The notes: generated by a model from the letters alone, not told the origin. A stretch of 64,000 bases of DNA from Flavobacterium sp. NKUCC04_CG (GCF_019345525.1 NZ_JAHKRA010000019.1:1-64000), one strand, 5' to 3'; positions 43,894 to 53,654 are shown, counted from the stretch's first letter. A program made the numbers and translations.

Positions 43894-44355
43894 ATGCATA
43901 GAAGGTTATCCCCTATAAGTATGATGTACTTAAGTGTCTTTTTATTGCTGCCTACTGCTCATGTTTGGGCACAGCAGCCCAAAACTGTTTATAAAGAGGT
44001 TTCAGATCCTATTTATAAGACAGTCGATACCAATCCTGATTTCCCGGGAGGCATTGCAGCACTTCAACGATATCTTTCGACTAATTTAATCGTTCCAATT
44101 GAAGTTAAGGCTGCGATTGATAGTGAATATGCGCGAGTGGTTATGTCTTTTATCATCGAGAAGGATGGTGCTTTAAGCGAATTGTTGTTTTTACAAGGTA
44201 TCCAAGAAGAATATAATGAATTGATAAAAGACGTACTTATAAAAGGTCCAAAATGGGTTCCTGCTCTGCTGAATGGTGAAGCGGTAAGGTATAAATTTAT
44301 CATGCCCATATCGATGAATGTAGAAAAATTGAGGACAACACGTTTAAAGAAATAA
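43894..44355 (+). CDS. secreted TonB C-terminal-domain-like protein
   Basis: With the ATG at 43894 it has 153 residues, a signal peptide (ISMMYLSVFLLLPTAHVWAQ) and a TonB_C-type domain: PDFPGGIAALQRYLSTNL, ARVVMSFIIEKDGALSE, and GPKWVPALLNGEAVRYKFIMPISM. In Bacteroidota, many proteins with this domain are not true TonB energy transducers, and this one lacks the N-terminal membrane anchor and proline linker of TonB. I therefore call it TonB-C-like. It lies between the AhpD-like gene (divergent) and the Crp gene (convergent). Function is unknown. Confidence 0.8.
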   Translation: MHRRLSPISMMYLSVFLLLPTAHVWAQQPKTVYKEVSDPIYKTVDTNPDFPGGIAALQRYLSTNLIVPIEVKAAIDSEYARVVMSFIIEKDGALSELLFLQGIQEEYNELIKDVLIKGPKWVPALLNGEAVRYKFIMPISMNVEKLRTTRLKK

Positions 44356-44432
44356 GAGGCTGAAATACTATAAAAGCTTATTTTTTATTGATTAAGACAA
44401 CTTAGAATGTCTGAGTACACCTCCAAACATAC

Positions 44433-44981
44433 TCAATTCTTTTTCTTGCGCAATTCGCTCAAATATTCGGGAGTAAGTCCTAAGAAAGAAGCTAACATAT
44501 ATTGCGGAACACGCTGTACAAATTGTGGATAAAGCGATTTAAAATGCAAAAAGGTTTCTTCTTTATTAAAGGCAAATTGATATTTAATGCGGTATTGAGC
44601 CGCACCATAAGCGTGTTGTAGGTTGAGTCTAAAATAGCGTTCGAGATTGGGGAAGGCTGCTAATAAGCGTTCTTGATTTTCGTTCGTCAACTCATAAACC
44701 TCCGATTTTTCAACAGCTTGAATATAAAAGGAGGAGGGCTGACTTAGTGTATAACTTAGGAAATCAGCAATCCACCAGTGCTCTAAAGCGAAATACGTTG
44801 TCTTCTCATCACCATTTTCACGAATAAAGTACATACGTAAACAACCTGTAGAGACAAAATAAAGGGAAGTACTCGTTTGGGAAGCTTCTAAAAGATAATC
44901 TTTTTTGCGTAATTTTGTTTTTTTAAAATAGGAAAGGATGGGCTCGTAATCACTTGGACTGATCTTAACGATTTTATTCAT
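44433..44981 (-). CDS. Crp/Fnr-family transcriptional regulator
   Basis: The ATG at 44981 gives 182 residues. The N-terminal cyclic-nucleotide-binding fold is seen in LRKKDYLLEASQTSTSLYFVSTGCLRMYFIRENGDEKTTYFALEHWWI. The C-terminal HTH is short, with QRVPQYMLASFLGLTPEYLSELRKKK as the recognition segment. This compact Bacteroidota subtype lacks the cysteines of Fnr and the Arg-Ser set of Crp cyclic-AMP binding, so its ligand is unknown. It is monocistronic. Targets near it may include the AhpD-like gene, but no site is identified. Confidence 0.88.
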   Translation of the reverse strand: MNKIVKISPSDYEPILSYFKKTKLRKKDYLLEASQTSTSLYFVSTGCLRMYFIRENGDEKTTYFALEHWWIADFLSYTLSQPSSFYIQAVEKSEVYELTNENQERLLAAFPNLERYFRLNLQHAYGAAQYRIKYQFAFNKEETFLHFKSLYPQFVQRVPQYMLASFLGLTPEYLSELRKKKN

Positions 44982-45162
44982 AGACTGTATAAGAGAGCTG
45001 GAGGCAGTGTGCATAAAACTAGAAGTGATAAAGAGATATTAAAGTTAAAACAATTAGTGGTAGAATAAGGCAATTAAGAAAAATAAGGTAATTATTTTTT
45101 TTGGCTCAGTTCTTGTATTCACAATAATAATGATTAAAAATAAAACTAAATAACTATATACT

Positions 45163-45696
45163 ATGAAAAAGATTTTTTTACTATTATTCGCCGCTGTTGG
45201 CTTGGTTGGATTACAGAGTTGTGAAGGACCAGATGGGCCTCCGGGGGTTTCGGTTGAGGCCGAAGTTTTTGAGGTTACTACCGATTTTACTTATGGAAAT
45301 AATTTGGAATCTACATTTAATTTTAATCCTGCAATTTTAGATTCGGATCATTTATTAGTATATCGTTTGCATACTGTATTTAAAGGCGAAGATGTTTGGA
45401 GAATAATGCCAACTACTTATTTCTTTAATGATTTAGGAGATATTATTTATAATTTTGATTTTACGAGATTTGATTTTAAAATTTTCATGGATACTACCAT
45501 TGGAAATGTTGACCGATTAGATGGAGGAGCTTGGACGAAAAAACAAACCTTTAGAATTGTAGTAGTTCCTGGATATTTTCCGAACAATAGATCATTTGAT
45601 ACGTCAGCAGATGTTGAAAACACGGATTATAATACCATAATCAAAAAATATAATCTTGAAAATGCTCCTATAAAACAATTAGAAGCTAAAAAATAA
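45163..45696 (+). CDS. lipoprotein with a Gly-Pro-rich linker, unknown function
   Basis: The 177-residue protein has a lipobox (AAVGLVGLQSC), then a collagen-like linker right after the Cys (EGPDGPPG). The rest has aromatic/acidic strands (FEVTTDFTYGNN, HLLVYRLHTVF, IIYNFDFTRFDFKIFMD, TFRIVVVPGYF). Bacteroidota lipoproteins with GPxGPPG linkers are frequent and uncharacterised. The mature domain is probably a surface or periplasmic beta-sandwich. It has its own terminator at 45714-45743. Confidence 0.6.
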   Translation: MKKIFLLLFAAVGLVGLQSCEGPDGPPGVSVEAEVFEVTTDFTYGNNLESTFNFNPAILDSDHLLVYRLHTVFKGEDVWRIMPTTYFFNDLGDIIYNFDFTRFDFKIFMDTTIGNVDRLDGGAWTKKQTFRIVVVPGYFPNNRSFDTSADVENTDYNTIIKKYNLENAPIKQLEAKK

Positions 45697-45713
45697 TAAA
45701 TAAGTGAAATATC

Positions 45714-45743
45714 AAAAACCTCAGTTTTAACTGAGGTTTTTTT
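45714..45743 (+). terminator. terminator of the Gly-Pro lipoprotein gene
   Basis: The stem aaaaacctcag / ctgaggttttttt has a 6-nt loop. It lies 17 bp after the stop codon and is followed by a T-rich stretch. Confidence 0.88.
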
Positions 45744-45800
45744 GTTTTATTTATTGGCGGACATCTCTAAAAGTATTTTTTTTATGATTTGCATTAAAAA

Positions 45801-45863
45801 AATAGGGGGTGGTTGTTATTATTTGTGTAAAATAAATTATTTTTGCTGTCAAAATAGGGGGTG
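45801..45863 (+). promoter_or_regulatory. glnN promoter flanked by two identical AATAGGGGGTG sites
   Basis: A promoter core TATTTTTG (45838-45845) has a TTG 22 bp upstream (45813-45815). The direct repeat AATAGGGGGTG occurs at 45801-45811 and 45853-45863, 52 bp apart (about five helical turns). The second copy lies at or just past the predicted start site. This looks like a paired operator flanking the glutamine synthetase promoter; the regulator is unknown. Confidence 0.55.
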
Positions 45864-45883
45864 TCCCGTAAAATACTTACAAT

Positions 45884-48067
45884 ATGTCAACATTACGTTT
45901 TCGAGCAATTGAAAAAGCCGCTTCTAGAGAAGTGGTGAAAGTAGAGGAACTGGGTAGAAAATCTTTGATCTTTGGAGATAATGTTTTTAACGACAAGTCC
46001 ATGCGACAGTTTTTAACGCCACAAGCTTATCAGGCTGTTAAAAACGCACAGAATGGAATTAAAATCGATAGAAAGTTGGCAGAGTACATTGCTTTGGGTA
46101 TGAAGGAATGGGCGCTTTCTAAAGGGGTAACTCATTATACGCACTGGTTTCAACCTTTAACGGGGACAACTGCTGAAAAGCACGATGCTTTTTTTGAGAC
46201 TCAATTCGATGGAGATCCGGTAGAGAAATTCAACGGAAGTCAGTTGGTACAACAAGAGCCGGATGCATCGAGTTTTCCAAATGGAGGAATTAGAAATACC
46301 TTTGAAGCTAGAGGATATACAGCTTGGGATCCGACTTCACCAGCCTTTATCTTTGGCTCTACTTTGTGTATCCCAACCGTATTTGTATCGTATACCGGGG
46401 AGGCATTAGACAACAAAACCCCGCTGATCAAGGCGTTGAATGCTATTGATGCAGCAGCTACAGAAGTAGTACACTATTTTGATAAAAACGTAAAGAAAGT
46501 TACAGCTACACTGGGATGGGAACAGGAGTATTTCTTAGTCGATACGGCTTTGGCAAATTCTAGACCCGATATCCTAGCTACTGGACGTACTTTATTAGGA
46601 CATACCGCAGCTAAGGGACAACAATTGGATGATCACTATTTTGGATCAATTCCAACCAGAGTGTTAAATTATATGCACGATTTGGAGAACAACTGTATCC
46701 TTTTGGGGATTCCAGTTAAGACACGTCACAACGAGGTGGCGCCGAATCAATTTGAATTGGCTCCGATATTTGAGGAAACCAATTTAGCAGTAGATCACAA
46801 TTCCCTATTGATGGATGTGATGAGAAAAGTGGCAGAACGCCACCATTTCAAAGTACTTTTCCATGAAAAACCTTTTAAAGGGGTTAACGGTTCTGGAAAA
46901 CACAACAACTGGTCTTTGGCAACAGATACGGGTGTCAATTTGTTGAGCCCGAGCAAAACGCCAAAGAGCAATATGCAATTTCTTACGTTTTTCATCAATA
47001 CAATTAAAGCGGTTCACGACAACGAAGAGTTGTTGCGATCTTCTATCGCCTCTGCGGGTAACGACCACCGTTTAGGAGCAAATGAAGCACCTCCTGCCAT
47101 TATTTCTGTGTTTATTGGACAACAATTGTTTAATGTGTTACAAGAGCTTAAAGGTGTGTCTTACGGCAAATTGTCGCCAGAAGAAAAAACAGATTTAAAA
47201 CTTAATGTAGTAGGAAAAATTCCAGATGTATTGTTGGATAATACCGATAGAAACAGAACCTCTCCTTTTGCTTTTACAGGAAATAAATGGGAATTTAGAG
47301 CAGTTGGGTCTACGGCAAACTGTGCCAATCCGATGACTACTTTAAACACTATTGTTGCCAAACAATTAAAGGATTTTAAAGTTGAAGTAGATAGCATGAT
47401 CGAGCGCGATGGCATGAAAAAAGACGAAGCGATTTTTAACGTACTACGCGAATACATCAAACAAACAGAGAAAATCTTGTTTGAAGGTGATGGATACAGT
47501 AAGGAATGGGAAATTGAAGCAGAAAAACGCGGATTGAGTAACCATAAAAATACGCCAGCTGCCTTAAGAGCTAAGGTTTCAAAAAGATCTATTGATTTAT
47601 TTGAAGAGATGAATGTGATGAATCGTATTGAAGTTGAGGCACGTTACGAAATCGAAATGGAAGAATACATCAAGAAGATTCAAATCGAGGGAAGGGTTTT
47701 AGGCGATATGGCAAGAAATCATGTTATTCCAACAGCGATTGCTTACCAAAATAGAGTAATAGAAAACGTAAAGGGAATTAAAGAGATTTTTGGAGCGGGT
47801 TATGAAATTCATGCGGCAGAGCAAATTGCGATGGTAAAAGAAATTTCTAACCATATTTCACAAATTAGTACCCATGTTACGGAAATGATCGACGAGCGTA
47901 AATCGGCGAATTTAATCAGTGATATCGAATTACAAGCTATTGCTTACTGTGAAAGAGTAAAACCTCATTTCGATATTATTCGTTACCACAGTGATAAATT
48001 AGAATTGTTGGTTGATAATGAAATGTGGACTTTAACCAAATACAGAGAATTGTTGTTTACCAATTAA
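45884..48067 (+). CDS. glnN: glutamine synthetase type III
   Basis: The 727-residue protein belongs to the GSIII family (about 700-730 residues), larger than GSI. Conserved: HYTHWFQPLTGTTAEKHDAF, LGWEQEYFLVD, the catalytic NKE-type HNEVAPNQFELAPIFEE, LFHEKPFKGVNGSGKHNNWSLAT, RLGANEAPPAIIS and RNRTSPFAFTGNKWEFRAVGS. It makes glutamine from glutamate and ammonia, the primary nitrogen-assimilation step. Bacteroidota commonly use this type. It is monocistronic, with a distinctive repeat-flanked promoter and a strong terminator. Confidence 0.97.
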   Translation: MSTLRFRAIEKAASREVVKVEELGRKSLIFGDNVFNDKSMRQFLTPQAYQAVKNAQNGIKIDRKLAEYIALGMKEWALSKGVTHYTHWFQPLTGTTAEKHDAFFETQFDGDPVEKFNGSQLVQQEPDASSFPNGGIRNTFEARGYTAWDPTSPAFIFGSTLCIPTVFVSYTGEALDNKTPLIKALNAIDAAATEVVHYFDKNVKKVTATLGWEQEYFLVDTALANSRPDILATGRTLLGHTAAKGQQLDDHYFGSIPTRVLNYMHDLENNCILLGIPVKTRHNEVAPNQFELAPIFEETNLAVDHNSLLMDVMRKVAERHHFKVLFHEKPFKGVNGSGKHNNWSLATDTGVNLLSPSKTPKSNMQFLTFFINTIKAVHDNEELLRSSIASAGNDHRLGANEAPPAIISVFIGQQLFNVLQELKGVSYGKLSPEEKTDLKLNVVGKIPDVLLDNTDRNRTSPFAFTGNKWEFRAVGSTANCANPMTTLNTIVAKQLKDFKVEVDSMIERDGMKKDEAIFNVLREYIKQTEKILFEGDGYSKEWEIEAEKRGLSNHKNTPAALRAKVSKRSIDLFEEMNVMNRIEVEARYEIEMEEYIKKIQIEGRVLGDMARNHVIPTAIAYQNRVIENVKGIKEIFGAGYEIHAAEQIAMVKEISNHISQISTHVTEMIDERKSANLISDIELQAIAYCERVKPHFDIIRYHSDKLELLVDNEMWTLTKYRELLFTN

Positions 48068-48090
48068 TATTTGTAATAGTTATAAAAATC

Positions 48091-48123
48091 AAAAGCGGAC
48101 TTTCCTTGGAAAGTCCGCTTTTT
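48091..48123. terminator. bidirectional terminator between glnN and the RND efflux operon
   Basis: The 15-bp perfect arms aaaagcggactttcc / ggaaagtccgctttt have a TT loop, with A and T runs on both sides. It serves glnN and the convergent czcA gene. Confidence 0.9.
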
Positions 48124-48148
48124 TTAAAAGAGTAAAGTGAATTAATAA

Positions 48149-51100
48149 TTATTTTTTGTTGCGGTAAGCCAGATAGAATATTTGAGGTAAAACGGTAAAG
48201 GATAGGATCATACATACAAGCAATCCTCCAACGATCATAATAGCTAAAGGTTTTTGAATTTCAGAACCCATTCCGTGAGAGAGTGCTGCGGGTAAAAGCC
48301 CCATAGATCCCATCAATGCAATCATGATTACCGGTCGAATACGACTCTTTACGCCTTCGGCTATGGCTTGATTTAACGGCATTTTTAGCCTTAGATTTTC
48401 GCGCATCACACCAATTAAGACGATACCGTCAATAGTAGCAACTCCAAAGAGTATAATAAATCCGATTCCTGCTGATATACCAAAAATGGTTCCCGTTGCC
48501 CAAAGTGATAAAAAACCACCGATAAAAGCAAAGGGTAATGTAGCTGCAGAAATCAAGGTGTCTTTTACATTTCCAAAATTAAAATACAACAGCATCATAA
48601 TCAAGATCAGCGATACCGGTACCACCATCATCAACTGCTTGGCAGCGCGTTCCTTACTTTCAAATTCTCCAGCCCATTCCATTTTATTGGCTGTAGGTAA
48701 TTTTACTTCACGATCCACTTTGGCTCGCGCTTCGGCTATAGTACTACCTAAGTCACGTCCTTCGATACTAAAACCAACCCCTATATAACGACTATTACCT
48801 TCTCTATATATAAAAGCCGGACCGGTATGGTAATCTATAGTTGCAATTTCTTTTAGCGGCACCTGTTTGCCGTCGAGCGTCGGAATTAAGATTTCACCAA
48901 TCTTTTCAGCAGAATCTCGAGATTCCTTTTTAAAGCGCAGTACTACGTCAAACATGCGTTCGTTTTCATAAAAAGTTGTAGCGGCTTGACCTCCAATAGT
49001 CATTGAAATAACGGCTTGAGCATCGGCAGTAGTTACGGCATATCGAGCCATTTTTGCATCGTGTAGTTGAATGCGCAATTCGGGTAATCCGATGTTTTTA
49101 TATACGTTGATATCCGTAATTCCTGGAACATCTTCAATGGATTTTGCCACTTCATTTGCCATCTTCTCTAAGTCAAACAAATCATCTCCGAAAATTTTAA
49201 TTACTAAAGCGCTTTTTACTCCGGCAACATATTCTTCAACATTATCTTGAATCGGTTGGCTAAATCCGAAATTGATTCCGGGATACTTTTCTAAGCTAGT
49301 TCTCATCTCGGTTAATAAATCTTCCTTAGACAGTTTGCGCTTCCAATCACCTTCAGGTTTTAATTGAATATGAAATTCTATATTGAAAAACCCTGTCGGA
49401 TCAGTCCCGTCATTTGGACGACCGGTCTGCGACATCACAAATTTTACTTCGTCAAATTTTCGCAATTCACCTTTCATCTCTTGTGTTAGTTTTACGGACT
49501 CTTCCAAGTGAATGCTATTGGGCAGCGTGGCTCTAACATAAATAGCACCTTCATTCAACTTAGGTAAAAACTCCGAGCCGTAATAATGAAAGCGAATTCC
49601 GCAAACCACTAATAGGACACCGAAAGTGATTAAGGTTGCCTTTTTATGACGGAAACTCCATTCAAAAAGGCGGAAGATGTTGGTCTTAAAAAAACGTGAA
49701 ATGACATTTTCTTTTTCAACGATATTTTTCGTCAACAATATCTTACACATGGCTGGTACATAGGTCAAACTCAAAATCAATGAACCTAATAGAGCATATC
49801 CCAATGTAAATGCTAAGGGTGAAAACATTTTTCCTTCTACTTTCTGGAAAGAGAAAATAGGTAATAATGCTACGATTAAAATCAATAAAGCAAAGAAAAT
49901 ATAACTGGCAACACTGCCGGCACTTTTCTTAATAATACCCATTTTCGACATTCGGTTAAAGCGTTTCATACCGACTTGATGAGATTTTTTCTCGAGTCCT
50001 ACAAATACCTGCTCAACAATGACCAGAGTTCCCTCTAGTAGAAGTCCAAAATCCAAGGCTCCCATCGAAATTAAATTGGCGGGCAATCCCTGTATCTTCA
50101 GCATGATGATAGCAAATAAAAAGGCCAATGGAATTACGGAGGCAACTATGAAAGTTGTTCTCCAATTGTATAAAAAGATAAATACGATCAGCGAAACCAA
50201 TACCACACCCTCGATTAAGTTTTTAGTAACGGTATGTACCGTTGTATTGACCAAATCGGTACGGTCTATAATGGGAACGATTTGAACATCTTTAGGTAAT
50301 ATCCGTTCGTTAAGATCTGTGATTTTATCTTTTAAACGTTCGATAACCTCACTGGGATTTTCTCCGCGTAACATGATCACTATACCTTCTACAACATCTT
50401 TTTCATCATTATAGCCTACTTGACCCAAACGCGGTTTTGCGGAAACCACTACTTCGGCAACGTGTTTAACCAAAACAGGAGTAGAGCCTTTTACTTCAAT
50501 CAGTATATTTCCAATATCATCTATGTTGTCCAACAAACCAACACCGCGAACGACGTAGGCCTGATCTCCTTTTTGAATTACATCGCCCCCCACATTGATA
50601 TTGCTTTTAGAAACCGCTTCATAAACGTCTAAAGGGGACAAATTGTAGTTGACTAATTCGGTAGGATGTATTTTTATTTCATATATTTTTTCTTCACCGC
50701 CAAAACTCACTACATCGGCAACACCAGGTACAGAAAGCAATTCGCGTTCAACAACCCAATCTTGTATTGAAGTGACTTCTTTTATCGGTAATTGACTTTT
50801 GATGATATAACGGAAAATTTCACCTGTGGCTCCAGAAGGAGGTTCAATTTCAAAAAAGGCACCTTCGGGTAAATCGACATTTCCCATTCGAGTAGATGCG
50901 TATTGCTGGGCATAAAAATCCTCCACATCATCGTTAAACAAAACCGTGACTACAGAAAGTCCGAAAAGCGATATCGATCGGACTTCTGCTTTTTTCGGTA
51001 TGGTATTCATCTCTTTGGAAATCGGCAACGTAATGAATTTTTCGATTTCTTCGGCACTTCGACCAGGCCATTGTGTAATGATACGGGCTCGGGTATTGGT

Positions 51101-51235
51101 TACATCTGGAAAGGCTTCAATAGGGGTATGTATATAACTATAGATTCCTCCCAAAAGCAACAGTATCGTTGCAAAAAGCACCAAAAAGGAGTTTTTTAAC
51201 GAGAGTGAAACTATATTTTGAACAAATTTTTGCAT
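48149..51235 (-). CDS. heavy-metal efflux RND permease, CzcA/CusA family
   Basis: This 1028-residue inner-membrane pump of the HME-RND family has 12 expected helices and two large periplasmic loops. The N-terminus has PIEAFPDVTNTRARIITQWPGRSAEEIEKFITLPISKEMN. The central proton-relay helix reads DFGLLLEGTLVIVEQ (Asp395 to about Gln409). In CzcA the matching segment is DFGxxxDGAxxxVEN, so the second acidic residue is Glu401 instead of Asp and the final Asn is Gln. The DFG form points to divalent metals (Zn, Cd, Co) rather than CusA's Cu/Ag pattern. It is the last gene of an efflux tripod. Confidence 0.93.
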   Translation of the reverse strand: MQKFVQNIVSLSLKNSFLVLFATILLLLGGIYSYIHTPIEAFPDVTNTRARIITQWPGRSAEEIEKFITLPISKEMNTIPKKAEVRSISLFGLSVVTVLFNDDVEDFYAQQYASTRMGNVDLPEGAFFEIEPPSGATGEIFRYIIKSQLPIKEVTSIQDWVVERELLSVPGVADVVSFGGEEKIYEIKIHPTELVNYNLSPLDVYEAVSKSNINVGGDVIQKGDQAYVVRGVGLLDNIDDIGNILIEVKGSTPVLVKHVAEVVVSAKPRLGQVGYNDEKDVVEGIVIMLRGENPSEVIERLKDKITDLNERILPKDVQIVPIIDRTDLVNTTVHTVTKNLIEGVVLVSLIVFIFLYNWRTTFIVASVIPLAFLFAIIMLKIQGLPANLISMGALDFGLLLEGTLVIVEQVFVGLEKKSHQVGMKRFNRMSKMGIIKKSAGSVASYIFFALLILIVALLPIFSFQKVEGKMFSPLAFTLGYALLGSLILSLTYVPAMCKILLTKNIVEKENVISRFFKTNIFRLFEWSFRHKKATLITFGVLLVVCGIRFHYYGSEFLPKLNEGAIYVRATLPNSIHLEESVKLTQEMKGELRKFDEVKFVMSQTGRPNDGTDPTGFFNIEFHIQLKPEGDWKRKLSKEDLLTEMRTSLEKYPGINFGFSQPIQDNVEEYVAGVKSALVIKIFGDDLFDLEKMANEVAKSIEDVPGITDINVYKNIGLPELRIQLHDAKMARYAVTTADAQAVISMTIGGQAATTFYENERMFDVVLRFKKESRDSAEKIGEILIPTLDGKQVPLKEIATIDYHTGPAFIYREGNSRYIGVGFSIEGRDLGSTIAEARAKVDREVKLPTANKMEWAGEFESKERAAKQLMMVVPVSLILIMMLLYFNFGNVKDTLISAATLPFAFIGGFLSLWATGTIFGISAGIGFIILFGVATIDGIVLIGVMRENLRLKMPLNQAIAEGVKSRIRPVIMIALMGSMGLLPAALSHGMGSEIQKPLAIMIVGGLLVCMILSFTVLPQIFYLAYRNKK

Positions 51236-51252
51236 GTCTTAAATTTTCTTTT

Positions 51253-52359
51253 TTAAAGCGAACGGTTGTTGATTTCTTCTAATAGTAACAGCTGGTTATT
51301 GGTGATGACAATCTCTCCCTCTTGAACGCCTTCGTCTATATAGGTGTAGAAATCATTTTTAGCGATCGACTTAACCAAGCGTACTTCTAATGTACAGTCG
51401 TCTTTATAAATCACTACGTAATTCTGATTGTTTTCAAAAACCAAAGCCTGATTGGGAATAGCAAGGGCTTTTTTATTGCTGGTATCAAGTCCTAGAATAA
51501 TATCGGCAGACATACCCGGTTTGAGTTTCATATCCGTATTTTTCATTACAATTTTTGCTTTTAGCACACGTTCCTCTTGATCAAAAACCTGTGAAATCGA
51601 CGTGATTTTGCCCGCAAAGGTTTCGTCCGGATAAGCGAGTGTTTTTACGGTTACCGGCATATTGGTAGCTACATGACGCATATTGGTAGCATAGACATTC
51701 GCCATAACCCAAACCTCGGAGAGATTGGAAATTGTAAACAATTCATCGTCTGCACCGGCTACCGGCATACCCGGACTGATGTTTTTACTTACGATATAAC
51801 CATTAGATGGCGCTTTTACAGTAAATACCGATTTATCGCTACTGGCACTATATAAACTCATATTGCTGCGATTGCTTTGCATTTTAGATTGCAATAAATC
51901 AACTTCCGATTCGGCTTCTAATAAATCTTTCTGAGAAGCGATACCGTCGTTATACATGGAATGGACAGAGGCCAATTGACGTTGTGCCACCTTTAATTGG
52001 GAATTTAAAGAACGGCTTTCGTCTTGCATTTCGTTGAGAGAGGCACTTTTAATTTCAGCTAAAATCTGACCTTTTTTTACATAATCTCCCAAAGAAAAAT
52101 ACGTTGCTGTAACCACACCGTCTAACAAACTCACAAAGGGAGTCGTCTGATCGATATCGTACTGAATATTTCCGGTTAAAGAAAGGGTTTCTTGAATGGG
52201 TCTGGAGATTACTTTTTCAAAATTCAAGGTTTTTTTTAATTCTGTGGTAATACAATAGGCTTTCTTCTCAGTAGGAACAACCGCTGTATTTTGGGATTGT
52301 TGACAGCTATTAAATAATAAAAAAGCCACTGGGAGGTATATAAAATACTTGTTATACAT
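51253..52359 (-). CDS. efflux RND periplasmic adaptor (CzcB/CusB type)
   Basis: The 368-residue membrane-fusion protein is a lipoprotein (FLLFNSC). It has the HlyD fold: a beta-barrel/lipoyl half (GVVTATYFSLGDYVKKGQILAEIKSASLNEMQDE), an alpha-hairpin (SQLKVAQRQLASVHSMYNDGIASQKDLLEAESEVDLLQSKM), the second lipoyl half (VKAPSNGYIVSKNISPGMPV), and a C-terminal barrel (LKPGMSADIILGL). It bridges the RND pump and the TolC-type protein. It starts 17 bp after the outer-membrane gene and ends 17 bp before the pump gene, so the three are one operon. No metal-chelating histidine-rich tail is present. Confidence 0.93.
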   Translation of the reverse strand: MYNKYFIYLPVAFLLFNSCQQSQNTAVVPTEKKAYCITTELKKTLNFEKVISRPIQETLSLTGNIQYDIDQTTPFVSLLDGVVTATYFSLGDYVKKGQILAEIKSASLNEMQDESRSLNSQLKVAQRQLASVHSMYNDGIASQKDLLEAESEVDLLQSKMQSNRSNMSLYSASSDKSVFTVKAPSNGYIVSKNISPGMPVAGADDELFTISNLSEVWVMANVYATNMRHVATNMPVTVKTLAYPDETFAGKITSISQVFDQEERVLKAKIVMKNTDMKLKPGMSADIILGLDTSNKKALAIPNQALVFENNQNYVVIYKDDCTLEVRLVKSIAKNDFYTYIDEGVQEGEIVITNNQLLLLEEINNRSL

Positions 52360-52376
52360 ATTATTGTTTTTTAAGA

Positions 52377-53654
52377 TTAAAGCTCTTTTCCAAGGGCGTA
52401 TTGAAGCGATTCGAAATGGTGATTAAGGTCTTTTTTGGTTTCTAATAAGATGTTTTTATTGTCGAGATAGGCCTCTACAAAGTCGAGATATTCAATCATA
52501 CTGGTATTTCGAAGTTTAAAATTTTTGAGGTAGCTTTCGAGTAAGGTATCCAAACTTTCTTCGTAATCACTTTCGACTTGTTCGTACATAGCCTTTGACT
52601 GTTGGTAATTTCTTAGGGCTTGTACCACTTCATTGGAAAGGCTATTGCTTTTTTGTTCCAATTCCAATCGGGTTTTGTCGATTTCGATTTGGGCTTCTTT
52701 TATATTTCCTTTGTTGAGGTTAAATAGGGGGAGCTCAAATGAAATTCCCAATCCGACAAAATCACGCATAATATTTCCACCTCGATCGTAATTAGCTGAC
52801 AAAGTCACATCAGGTACGCGCATGGCTCGTTCTAGAAGGTGTTTTTGTATTGCCTGAGCTTCCGTATTCTTAGCAACAAGGATATCAGCCCTGTTGTGAA
52901 GTGCTTCTGCTGTCCAAGTATCGATATCGTCAAAATTGATGGATACTTTAGGAGCATGCAGTTCATCGGTAATATATAGGGTGGTTTCCGCAGGTAAATT
53001 CAGCATGATTTTTAGATCTTTTTGAGATTCGGAACAAGACTGCTGTATTTCGAGCAACTGTTTTCTAAAAGACATTTCTGATGCTTTAAGACGGATGAAT
53101 TCCGATTTGCTGATGTTGCCTTCAACCAATTGATTTTGATAGGACTTTAGCAAATTTGTTGTAGATTCTATTTGTGCTTCGTAGATTTTTTGCTGCTCTT
53201 GATATTGTTGCACGTCGGTCAGCGTATTGCGCAACTCTAATTTTAAGTTTTGTAGCACTTCCTGAAATTGAAGTTTTTTCCCTTCGACTTCCATCTTTTG
53301 CAATGCGATATTTTTTCGACGTTTACCAGAAGTTTGAATCAATTGCTCGATTTCTATACCGATTTGAGATGTTTTTCCCCAATTGCGATATAAAGCAGGC
53401 ATTTCTTCAGAGGAAGAATTGGACCACAAATTAATCTCGCTAATACTGAGCGTCGGATTGGGCCAAAGTTTAGCCTGAATTACTTGAGCCTCTGCCTGAG
53501 AAATATCTAGATGCGTGGCGAGTAATTGTAAGTTCTGTTTTAAAAAAAGGGTTTCGGCTTCTTTTTTTGAAATAGATAGGGGCTGTGTGTTTTGGGCTTG
53601 CACAAATAAAGCGCCAAACAATAGAGCGGTTAGAGTAATCAAATATCGTTTCAA
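52377..53654 (-). CDS. TolC-family outer-membrane efflux protein (CzcC type)
   Basis: The 425-residue protein has a signal peptide (LITLTALLFGALFVQAQ) and two TolC-like repeats of helices and strands (SKKEAETLFLKQNLQLLATHLDISQAEAQVIQAKLWPNPTLSISEINLW; LLERAMRVPDVTLSANYDRGGN). The NPTLSISE and DVTLSANY strands form the outer-membrane barrel portion. It is the first gene of the efflux operon. Its 168-bp upstream region holds a TAnnTTTG core and a striking array of 11-bp-spaced repeats. The repeats are the likely binding site of the linked OmpR-type regulator (56522-57196). Confidence 0.92.
   Translation of the reverse strand: MKRYLITLTALLFGALFVQAQNTQPLSISKKEAETLFLKQNLQLLATHLDISQAEAQVIQAKLWPNPTLSISEINLWSNSSSEEMPALYRNWGKTSQIGIEIEQLIQTSGKRRKNIALQKMEVEGKKLQFQEVLQNLKLELRNTLTDVQQYQEQQKIYEAQIESTTNLLKSYQNQLVEGNISKSEFIRLKASEMSFRKQLLEIQQSCSESQKDLKIMLNLPAETTLYITDELHAPKVSINFDDIDTWTAEALHNRADILVAKNTEAQAIQKHLLERAMRVPDVTLSANYDRGGNIMRDFVGLGISFELPLFNLNKGNIKEAQIEIDKTRLELEQKSNSLSNEVVQALRNYQQSKAMYEQVESDYEESLDTLLESYLKNFKLRNTSMIEYLDFVEAYLDNKNILLETKKDLNHHFESLQYALGKEL

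Noticed and set aside
43894-44355. true TonB energy transducer
   Set aside because: It has a cleavable signal peptide and lacks the N-terminal anchor and proline-rich spanner of TonB. exbB and exbD are not adjacent.
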